Shown piece by piece: positions 1-5,776 of a stretch of DNA of 10,099 nucleotides; the stretch's first letter is position 1; each line of letters begins with the position of its first letter. A program made the position numbers and the translations under genes. The stretch lies in contig SYGW01000097.1 in assembly GCA_005800255.1 (NCBI GenBank), positions 1 to 10,099 on the forward strand, given 5' to 3'. Under the pieces are notes generated by a model. That model made no database searches. It was not told the DNA's origin and saw nothing but the letters and a program-made list of their open reading frames with translations. The stretch comes from Nitrospiraceae bacterium (GTDB lineage Bacteria > Nitrospirota > Nitrospiria > Nitrospirales > Nitrospiraceae).

Positions 1-1
1 C

Positions 2-382
2 AAGGGCATAGCCGACCGGCGCTTCCCCTGGGGCAATGTCGAGCCCACGAACAAACATCTGAATTTCAATCAGCAATGGACCGGCGAAAAAACCTTGATG
101 CCGGTCGGGAGCTATGAATTGGGCAAGAGCCCCTTCGGCGCTTACGACATGGCCGGCAACGTCTGGGAATGGGTCAACGACTGGTACGATTCCCGCTACT
201 ACGAGAAGAGTCCGGCGAAAAATCCCCAAGGGCCGGATAGCGGAACCAAAAAAGTCATTCGGGGCGCAGGCTGGCAGAACGAAACCCCGACGGTCCGGAT
301 CTTTACCAGAGTGGACAGTGACCCGACGATCCGCAACGAGTCCACGGGTTTCCGCTGCGCAATCACGTCCGCTGCCCAATAG
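2..382 (+). CDS. SUMF1/FGE-fold protein, 3' part (5' end outside window)
   Basis: The frame is open from the left edge and ends at TAG 380-382, giving the last 126 residues. FPWGN, then AGNVWEWVNDWYD, an RGAGW strand and a C-terminal TGFRCA are hallmarks of the formylglycine-generating-enzyme sulfatase (SUMF1) fold. True FGEs carry two catalytic cysteines just after the RGGS(W/Y) strand. Here the aligned positions read N and V (RGAGWQNETPTVR), so oxidation of sulfatase cysteines is not expected. Such cysteine-less members are usually binding or structural domains. The C-terminal half resembles the minus-strand SUMF1 gene on the other side of hemD (matching WVxDWYD, NPxGP and RGxGW blocks), so the two are probably paralogues. 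The stop is 8 bases before the hemD start, suggesting cotranscription. The family is clear; the function is unknown, and export cannot be judged without the N-terminus. Confidence 0.88.
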   Translation, partial: KGIADRRFPWGNVEPTNKHLNFNQQWTGEKTLMPVGSYELGKSPFGAYDMAGNVWEWVNDWYDSRYYEKSPAKNPQGPDSGTKKVIRGAGWQNETPTVRIFTRVDSDPTIRNESTGFRCAITSAAQ

Positions 383-390
383 GGATCGTC

Positions 391-1233
391 ATGAACGGAA
401 CGGGGTTCTCCGGCCTTGCGGTCGCTTCATTCGAAAGCCGTATGGCCAAGGAGATGGCCCGGCTGATTGAACATTGTGGCGGCAAGCCTCTTGTGGCTCC
501 CGCCCTCCAGGAAATTCCAATTCAGGACAATCCCGCTGCCTTATGTTTAGGCGCCGAATTGATCGACGGACAGATCGATCTCCTGATCCTCATGACGGGC
601 ATCGGCGCCACCGCCCTCTTGGACATTCTCCAATCTCGCCATCCCCTGCCGTCGATCCTGGAAGGGCTCCAGCGGACGACAACTGTCGCTCGCGGCCCCA
701 AGCCTGCTGCGGCACTCAAGGCCCATGGCATCACCCCGACTCTCACCGTGCCGGAACCGAATACCTGGGTTGAAGTGCTTGCCACGCTGGACTCCTATCG
801 GCCCCTCAAAGGCCTCCGCGTCGCCGTCCAAGAATATGGCACATCCAATCCGGAACTCTTGGAATCCCTGACACAGCGAGGAGCAGAGGTCCTCCCCGTG
901 CCGATATACCGTTGGATGCTGCCAGAAGACAGGGGCCCGTTAAGGCAGGTACTCGGCGAGATTCTTGCGGGACAGGTTCAGGTGATGTTGATCACCAACG
1001 CCGCGCAGGTCGATCATGTAATGCAGTTACTCGAGCAGGACAGCGCCATTCCTCAGTTTGCAAAAGCCTGCGAAAGGATGGTCCTAGCGTCCATTGGCCC
1101 CACCGCCAGCGAACGCCTTCTCCATTACCATCTCCCCGTCGACTTCGAACCCTCCCACTCGAAAATGGGCATCCTGGTCAAAGAAACCAGCGAGCAGGCC
1201 CAGGCTCTTCTTCAGCAGAAGCAATCGGCCTAG
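391..1233 (+). CDS. hemD: Uroporphyrinogen-III synthase
   Basis: A 280-residue protein of the HemD fold. The enzyme cyclises hydroxymethylbilane to uroporphyrinogen III with inversion of ring D, the cytoplasmic branch point to haem, sirohaem and cobalamin. Family signs in order: LMTGIGA near residues 67-73 (the first-domain 'unknown if in tetrapyrrole' position), RGPKPAAALKAHGI near 100-113, VPEPNTW near 119-125, then VQEYGTSNPELLESL and RGAEVLPVPIYRW in the second domain, and ASIGPTASERLL followed by PSHSKMGILV at the end. Length fits a stand-alone synthase. ATG 391 is preceded by AGGGA five bases upstream, overlapping the end of the upstream SUMF1 gene, so translational coupling is plausible. 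No hemA, hemB or hemC lies in the window. A non-catalytic or regulatory HemD-domain role cannot be excluded, but the intact single-domain form favours the enzyme. Confidence 0.85.
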   Translation: MNGTGFSGLAVASFESRMAKEMARLIEHCGGKPLVAPALQEIPIQDNPAALCLGAELIDGQIDLLILMTGIGATALLDILQSRHPLPSILEGLQRTTTVARGPKPAAALKAHGITPTLTVPEPNTWVEVLATLDSYRPLKGLRVAVQEYGTSNPELLESLTQRGAEVLPVPIYRWMLPEDRGPLRQVLGEILAGQVQVMLITNAAQVDHVMQLLEQDSAIPQFAKACERMVLASIGPTASERLLHYHLPVDFEPSHSKMGILVKETSEQAQALLQQKQSA

Positions 1234-1247
1234 CCCTGCGCAAGCCG

Positions 1248-2144
1248 CTATTCCTTTACGTCTTTCGCGCAGCGAAAGCCCATCCAGTTCATCTTGGTGT
1301 TGGGATCGGTCCCGTTGCGTTGCGCGGTCCGTACGCTCGGCGTGCTGTCGACCCAGCCGCCGCCGCGGAAACTCCGCTGCGTCCCCTTCTCCGGTCCCTT
1401 GGGATTCTTATCCGGCGCAGTCTTGTAGTACTCCTTGTCGTACCAGTCCGCCACCCACTCAGCCACGTTCCCCGCCATCTGGAACGTGCCATAGGGACCG
1501 ACGACATTGTCGTATTTGTCTACGGAAATGATCGGGGGATAGAGCAGCAATCGCTCAGGACGATCGCGCACAGGACCGGACAAACCCGTGCGACCGAAGT
1601 TCGCACGGGATAAGCCGGCAGGCTGATTGCCCCAAGGGTAAATGCGCCCGTCTTCGCCGCGCGCCGCCTTTTCCCATTCCGCTTCCGTCGGGAGGCGTTT
1701 GTCCGCCCACTTGCAGTAGGTATCAGCATCGGCCCAGGACACATGCATCACAGGATGGCTGGCCATCGTCTCCTGAAAATTGCCACCGTCGTACTGCCAA
1801 TCGATGAGCGGGGGCAGATCCTTGGCCAGGATGTATTTCAAATATTGCACCGTGGTCACTTCAAACTTGTCGATCTCGTAGGCGTCGAGATGGATTGTCC
1901 GCTGAGGGAGCTCCGCCGAGTAGGCATTGCGGTCTACCTTCCTGTCGCTCCCCATCAGAAAGGGCCCGGCGGGAATCCGGACCATCTCGTCATGAGCCGG
2001 CAACTTCGCCCGCTCAATGGCGAGCTTCTTGCCTTCGGGAGTCCATTCCCGGACGACATCGGACACATCCAAGGCATAGGCCGATCCACCGATTCCGATT
2101 ACCCCTGCGATCACAACACTGACGATCATTCCAGATGCTCGCAC
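1248..2144 (-). CDS. Exported SUMF1/FGE-fold protein lacking catalytic cysteines
   Basis: A 298-residue protein starting at GTG 2144, chosen because a full AAGGAGGT lies 6 bases upstream; the first in-frame ATG (2129) would be too far from it. Residues 1-24 are a signal peptide (hydrophobic core, AYA cleavage site before LD), so the protein is periplasmic. The SUMF1 domain begins at EMVRIPAGPFLMGSD (about 53-67) and continues through DKFEVTTVQYLKY, HPVMHVSWADADTYCKWAD, RLPTEAEWEKAARG (about 150-163), YPWGN, AGNVAEWVADWYD and RGGGW (about 260-264), ending with MGFRCA. The two FGE catalytic cysteine positions are D266 and V271, so it should not make formylglycine. It is the last gene of a leftward cluster, 20 bases after the LolA-like gene, and meets hemD tail to tail. 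The fold is certain; the partner or ligand is unknown. Confidence 0.9.
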   Translation of the reverse strand: MRASGMIVSVVIAGVIGIGGSAYALDVSDVVREWTPEGKKLAIERAKLPAHDEMVRIPAGPFLMGSDRKVDRNAYSAELPQRTIHLDAYEIDKFEVTTVQYLKYILAKDLPPLIDWQYDGGNFQETMASHPVMHVSWADADTYCKWADKRLPTEAEWEKAARGEDGRIYPWGNQPAGLSRANFGRTGLSGPVRDRPERLLLYPPIISVDKYDNVVGPYGTFQMAGNVAEWVADWYDKEYYKTAPDKNPKGPEKGTQRSFRGGGWVDSTPSVRTAQRNGTDPNTKMNWMGFRCAKDVKE

Positions 2145-2150
2145 GATTCA

Positions 2151-2158
2151 ACCTCCTT
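2151..2158 (-). promoter_or_regulatory. Strong Shine-Dalgarno that fixes a GTG start
   Basis: On the minus strand this reads AAGGAGGT, a full anti-Shine-Dalgarno match, followed by a 6-base spacer and GTG at 2144-2142. It decides the start of the SUMF1-fold gene over the internal ATG five codons later. It sits in the 20-base gap after the LolA-like gene's stop. Confidence 0.8.
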
Positions 2159-2164
2159 GTGACG

Positions 2165-2755
2165 CTACATGCCGGACCCGACAGGCTCCGGCGATTCTTG
2201 TTTCTTGAAATCTTCCAACGGGTGGAAATTGAGCGGGAGATTGAAGAGATAGTCCGACACGGACCGCAGCTTCACATGCTGATATTCCACGATCCAGCTC
2301 CCGTCTTTCCTCGCCAGCTTCATCGGGAAATGAATGTCCATGGCCACCCACTGATAATAGACCTCGACCAGCTCCCCCTGCTTCGTCGTCACTTCGTACA
2401 GGATCGTCGGATGCCCCTCGCGCACCTCCGTGCCGATCTCCTGCCGCGAGACTTCGCCCTCCAGCCGTTCGCTTATTCGAAGGTCCTGCTCCGGACTATA
2501 GGGCAGCGCCTTGAAATGTTTCATCCGCGACAACAGCAGCCAAACGACCTGCTTGTCTTTCCGCACGATACTGACGTTGACCGGCCCCATCGTGTGGTGC
2601 TCGATCCGCCACATCTGATCGCGGTAATAGATAATGGACTTCTGCGTCCGGCCATCGATCTTGGTGACCTGATCGGCGGTAAACTCCAGCGCCCAACCGG
2701 GAAGGCTGAAGCCAAGCGTAAGAGCAGCGACAATGACGGCAAACAGGCGCAACAT
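2165..2755 (-). CDS. Exported LolA/DUF4412-like protein
   Basis: A 196-residue protein from ATG 2755. A GTG six codons upstream (2773) keeps the frame open but has no ribosome site and would add charged residues before the signal peptide, so I prefer the ATG. Residues 1-22 form a signal peptide ending GWA before LEF. The mature part opens FTADQVTKIDGRTQKSIIYY, then RDQMWRIEHH, VSIVRKDKQVVWLLLSRMKHF, and later TILYEVTTKQGELVEVYYQW. This order (open beta sheet, 'the conductor is metal-free, substrate-coated' style of short strands, a VWLL segment followed by K.F) is typical of the LolA/DUF4412 half-barrel proteins that handle lipids or lipoproteins. Genuine LolA pairs with LolB and the ABC transporter LolCDE, none of which is here, so lipoprotein sorting should not be assumed. 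Periplasmic location is well supported; the ligand is unknown. Confidence 0.72.
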   Translation of the reverse strand: MLRLFAVIVAALTLGFSLPGWALEFTADQVTKIDGRTQKSIIYYRDQMWRIEHHTMGPVNVSIVRKDKQVVWLLLSRMKHFKALPYSPEQDLRISERLEGEVSRQEIGTEVREGHPTILYEVTTKQGELVEVYYQWVAMDIHFPMKLARKDGSWIVEYQHVKLRSVSDYLFNLPLNFHPLEDFKKQESPEPVGSGM

Positions 2756-2837
2756 AGCCGCCCACTCTATCACAGCCGAGGGGGCTCCCGGCTAGTGCGC
2801 GCTGGGTTTGGCGGAGACAGAACAACCAAAGAACATC

Positions 2838-2967
2838 GAACAGGCTGCCGAAACAGTCCATCCAGCAAGACCGTAGCCGATGGAAGCACCGGAGGCGTAG
2901 CCTCTGGCTACGTTGGGATGCCTTCGAGGCGAGAACGCTGCTGGCGGAATTTTTCAGCATCCTATTA
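2838..2967. repeat. MITE-like or REP-like element with imperfect terminal inverted repeats
   Basis: The 209-base gap between the YceI stop and the LolA-like start holds a 130-base structure. Its ends, 2838-2859 and 2946-2967, are reverse complements at 16 of 22 positions. Inside are a perfect 7-bp hairpin (CGTAGCC at 2896-2902, GGCTACG at 2906-2912, loop TCT) and a second small one (GCCT 2920-2923, AGGC 2927-2930, loop TCG). There is no reading frame with protein-like content. The right end overlaps the YceI stop codon. The form suits a non-autonomous interspersed element or REP-type repeat; only one copy lies in this window, so the repeated nature is inferred. Confidence 0.55.
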
Positions 2968-3576
2968 GTTCTTGGTTTTGATGCACTCGATCTCCAGCCT
3001 AATCTGGACCTCATCGCCGACGACGAGCCCGCCGCTATCCAACGTCTTGTTCCAGACCATGCCGAAGTCTTTGCGATTGAGCTTTCCCTCTGCGCTGAAC
3101 CCGGCCCTGGCATTGCCCCAGGGATCTTTGGCCACCCCATTATAATGACCGGCCAGCGTGATCTCCTTGGTCACCCCATGCAGCGTGAGGTCTCCCAGCG
3201 CCATGTACCCCTCTTGAGTTTTCTTGTAACTCTTCATCTTGAAGCTCATCGTCGGATACTGCTCCACGTCGAAAAAATCGGCATTCCACAAATGCGCGTC
3301 CCGCTTTTCATGATTCGTGTTCACCGACGAAGTCTTGATCGTGGCTTCGATCGCTTTCACGGTCCCGGCTTCGGCGTCCATCTCGATGAACCCGGCATAA
3401 TCCATGAACCGGCCTGTCGTCTTGGAGACGACCATATGGGCCACACGAAACTCCACCGTCGAATGGTCCGGGTCCACGTTCCAACGGGCTGACTCTGCCT
3501 GAATCGTGAGCGGGAAACAGGCCAGCGCGCCGAACCAGAAAAACAGGAACCAACTCTTTTTTCTCTTCTTCAACAT
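2965..3576 (-). CDS. YceI-family periplasmic lipocalin-like protein
   Basis: A 203-residue protein from ATG 3576; codons further upstream (to TTG 3594) are the Shine-Dalgarno itself, so the longer frame is not real. Residues 1-27 are a signal peptide with a lysine/arginine-rich start and an IQA cleavage site. The YceI domain follows at once: WNVDPDHSTVEFRVAHM, then TGRFMDYAGFIEMDA, an RDAHLWNADFFDVEQYPTMSF block, GDLTLHGVTKEITL, and LNRKDFGMVWN near the end. YceI proteins are secreted beta-barrels that bind long isoprenoid-type lipids in known structures; a link to quinones is family knowledge, not visible here. It is the second gene of the leftward cluster, 49 bases after the TonB-like gene. 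Its TAA stop lies within the end of the adjacent inverted-repeat element. Confidence 0.93.
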   Translation of the reverse strand: MLKKRKKSWFLFFWFGALACFPLTIQAESARWNVDPDHSTVEFRVAHMVVSKTTGRFMDYAGFIEMDAEAGTVKAIEATIKTSSVNTNHEKRDAHLWNADFFDVEQYPTMSFKMKSYKKTQEGYMALGDLTLHGVTKEITLAGHYNGVAKDPWGNARAGFSAEGKLNRKDFGMVWNKTLDSGGLVVGDEVQIRLEIECIKTKN

Positions 3577-3580
3577 ACAT

Positions 3581-3589
3581 CTCCTCCTT
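3581..3589 (-). promoter_or_regulatory. Shine-Dalgarno of the YceI gene
   Basis: On the minus strand this reads AAGGAGGAG, with AGGAGG six bases before ATG 3576. It overlaps the apparent 5' extension of the frame and so sets the start. A second ATG four bases upstream (3580) is out of frame and gives no recognisable protein. Confidence 0.75.
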
Positions 3590-3625
3590 GGCAATATATG
3601 GCGAGGCGACTGAACCGGTTACGGC

Positions 3626-4618
3626 TTATTTCTTCAGCGGCTGGCCCGGCGCATCGGACTTGCCCTGCAACGGACTCCTAAGCGACTCCATGTCAAGGGG
3701 AACGACCTGACCGCCGGTTCGCATCCGGACATGCACATCGACTGGCCCAGCCCCCAGCTCGGCAGAAAACGAGGGAAACGGTTGAGCCTGGACCACCGCA
3801 TAAATTCCAGCTTCGTCGATCTCGCGCTCGCCCGACCCCTTCTCAACCTCGATCAACTGCGCCCGACCGTTGGGGTACAATTTAAAACGAACCCTCACTG
3901 TTTTGCCGCTAGGAACATGCCGGACTCCCCGGACATGGCGGACCCAGCTCCAATTGATGAGTTGACTCACCTGCTGCCAATAGGCCTTCTTCTCTCCCGA
4001 TACGGCGCGCGAGCCCAGATCTTCCTCGAGCAAGACATGGGGCACGACCGGCGTCACAGCCTGTTGCACTTCCTCCACAACGACACCTTCGCCCGGCAAT
4101 GTTTCGCCCTGAACGGGAGGCAATTCACTCGTCTCACTCATCGGCCCCGTCTGATCCAGCGTGACATAGACCACCCGCCGGAGGAATCGCTCCCCTTTGT
4201 CTGAACGGGATCGCGCGAAGGTCACTTGGACTCGCGCCGCCTTGGGTGGCACGGACGTCCGGCTCATCGGAATCGGCTCAAGCCTAACCGTCCCCTTCCA
4301 CACCAGCGACGATGCGTCCGGCTCAAGCGTGACCGTTTGCGGATAAAACACCTTCGATTCACAGATCGCGACCACTGGAGCCCTCCTCATAGCCAGGCCA
4401 CGAAGAAATATCGTCAGCGTGACCGGCTTATCAGCCTGTTGATCCCCCATCGACTCTGGGTGGTTCAGCTCGAACTGCACCCACCGTTTCATGGAGTTGG
4501 ACGAAGAAACAGGCTGTGGCAAGGAGGCTGAAAAAACCGGCGAGAAAAAGAGAGGGACGCTGGCCGCACAGCACAGCCCTGACAGCAACATAGGGACTCG
4601 GTGGTGCAGCGCCTTCAT
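3626..4618 (-). CDS. Exported protein with TonB-C-like domain
   Basis: A 330-residue protein from ATG 4618, where AGGA lies eight bases upstream; ATG 4627 is an alternative, and the frame beyond that runs over the tdh remnant and looks like shadow. Residues 1-31 are a signal peptide ending FSA. A middle part (about 40-150) looks like a beta-sandwich of no family I recognise. It is followed by a Glu/Val/Pro-rich linker (VQGETLPGEGVVVEEVQQ). Residues 213-301 resemble the TonB C-terminal fold: YWQQVSQLINWSW, VRVRFKLYPNGRAQLIEVEKGSG, then IYAVVQAQPFPSF. In TonB this domain contacts the TonB box of outer-membrane receptors. This protein lacks a permanent N-terminal membrane anchor with the ExbB-binding motif and has no exbBD beside it, so it is unlikely to be an energy-transducing TonB. 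It is the first gene of the leftward cluster, 49 bases from the divergent tdh remnant. Confidence 0.78.
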   Translation of the reverse strand: MKALHHRVPMLLSGLCCAASVPLFFSPVFSASLPQPVSSSNSMKRWVQFELNHPESMGDQQADKPVTLTIFLRGLAMRRAPVVAICESKVFYPQTVTLEPDASSLVWKGTVRLEPIPMSRTSVPPKAARVQVTFARSRSDKGERFLRRVVYVTLDQTGPMSETSELPPVQGETLPGEGVVVEEVQQAVTPVVPHVLLEEDLGSRAVSGEKKAYWQQVSQLINWSWVRHVRGVRHVPSGKTVRVRFKLYPNGRAQLIEVEKGSGEREIDEAGIYAVVQAQPFPSFSAELGAGPVDVHVRMRTGGQVVPLDMESLRSPLQGKSDAPGQPLKK

Positions 4619-4667
4619 CAACCGCATCCTACCGATCTCGCGGACCCTGGCGCAACCTCGTAGGGGT

Positions 4668-5692
4668 ATGCGAGAGCAAGCAGCTGCACAACCAGGATTG
4701 ACCGCCACCACTTGCCCGGATCCCAAGCCGGGCCGCACCGATGCTATCGTCCACGTCAAAGCCACCTCCCTCTGCGGGACCGATGCCCATATTTACAATT
4801 GGGACCCCTAGGCCCATAGTCGCATCCACCCGCCCAGGATCATCGGCCACGAAATGTGCGACGAAGTCGTGGAGGTCGGAGCCAAAACCACCTTGGTCAA
4901 GGTAGGGGACTATGTCGCAGCTGAATCGCACTTAACCTGTGGCCACTGTTTCCAATGCCGCACCGAGGCGCATGTCTGCAAAAATTACCGCATCCTGGGG
5001 GTCGATCTGGACGGATCCTTCGCGGAATATGTGGTCTTACCGGAAGCCGTGCTCTGGAAGACGTCGCTCTCTATTCCACAGGAACTGGCCTGCGCCCAAG
5101 AGCCGCTCGGTAACGCCGTCGATGCCGCCCTCGTGGAAGACCTCACGGGCCAGACCGTCCTGATCACCGGCTGCGGTCCAACCGGACTCTTCGCCGCCGC
5201 TGTCGCCAGAACGGCCGGCGCCTCCCTCATCATCGCCACGGATGTCAGCGCCTATCGTCTGGGCCTGGCCACACAAGTCGGAGTCGATCACGTGCTCAAT
5301 GCCAAGACCGAAACCCGAAGCAAATTGCCGCAGCCATTCGGGAAATCACAGCGGGTGAAGGGGGCGATGCCTCACTCGAAATGTCCGGCAACCCGACCGC
5401 GCTGTACCAGGCCTTCAGCGCCGTGAAAAACGGAGGCCGCGTCACGCTCTTCGGCATTCCCACCGGCTCCGTGTCCTTCGATCTGCCGAACGAAATTATT
5501 TTCAAAGGTATCCGTGTCTATGGGGTGACAGGCCGCCGTCTCTTCAAAACCTGGTATCGCCTAGCCGGTCTCTTCCAGGCCGGACTCAACATCCAGCCGA
5601 TCATCACCCATACCTTTCCCATGAAAGACTTCGCGCAAAGGTTCGATTTGATCAATTCAGGACAATGCGGCAAAGTGGTGCTCAAACCCTAA
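4668..5692 (+). pseudogene. tdh: Decayed L-threonine 3-dehydrogenase
   Basis: Zinc-dependent medium-chain dehydrogenase that oxidises L-threonine to 2-amino-3-ketobutyrate with NAD+. Recognisable parts: CPDPKPG, CGTDAHIYNWDP (catalytic zinc Cys), IIGHE, a four-cysteine structural zinc lobe (CGHCFQC...C), the nucleotide-binding GCGPTG with TDVSAYRLGLA, then LEMSGNPTALYQAF, NGGRVTLFGIP and IFKGIRVYGVTGR. Lesions: an in-frame TAG at 4809-4811 where WAHSR is expected (one-base change from TGG), and a -1 frameshift in the C run at 5314-5316; adding one C restores KTETPKQIAAAIREITAG and reads on to TAA 5690-5692. The zinc lobe has six residues before its last Cys rather than seven as in E. coli, suggesting an in-frame three-base loss. 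Repaired length is 341 codons, as in E. coli Tdh. ATG 4668 fits the family start, but no clear ribosome site precedes it. kbl follows, the usual partner. Confidence 0.92.
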
Positions 5693-5762
5693 CGCTGAAG
5701 GCTGAGCGCTGAACGATGAGCTCAAACTCTTCCTTTCAGCATTCATCGCTCCCGGTTCATCG
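5693..5762. repeat. Inverted pair of heptamer tandem-repeat arrays
   Basis: Immediately after the tdh stop come four 7-base units (CGCTGAA, GGCTGAG, CGCTGAA, CGATGAG; 5693-5720). After a 14-base spacer, 5735-5762 holds four units of the same kind on the opposite strand (read from 5762 down: CGATGAA, CCGGGAG, CGATGAA, TGCTGAA). The arms are complementary at 19 of 28 positions, so a transcript could fold into a long imperfect hairpin. The 84-base gap to the kbl start is almost all this structure. It may be an interspersed repeat like the heptamer STRR repeats known in cyanobacteria, or act as a transcript end or attenuator; no T-run follows, so a classical terminator is not supported. Confidence 0.7.
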
Positions 5763-5776
5763 CTGCCGTCGATAAT

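Noticed and set aside
1248..2144. Active formylglycine-generating enzyme
   Set aside because: Both catalytic cysteine positions are replaced (D266, V271), and no sulfatase gene is nearby.
3577..3625. TATATT just upstream of the YceI gene as a -10 box
   Set aside because: Transcription would begin inside the Shine-Dalgarno, and no -35 lies at proper spacing; the gene is more likely read through from the TonB-like gene.
4619..4765. Longer N-terminus of the TonB-like protein
   Set aside because: It covers the tdh 5' end in antisense and precedes a normal signal peptide, so it is a shadow frame.
4809..4811. TAG in tdh (and in the hydrolase) as a recoded sense codon
   Set aside because: Several intact genes here (hemD, both SUMF1 genes, the LolA-like gene, mlaA) end with TAG, and both affected genes also have frameshifts, so readthrough or reassignment is not supported.
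5310..5320. Programmed -1 frameshifting in tdh
   Set aside because: No slippery heptamer with a downstream structure is evident, and an upstream stop would already end translation.
5693..5762. CRISPR array
   Set aside because: Units are 7 bases, directly adjacent with no spacers, and reverse orientation halfway; no cas genes.
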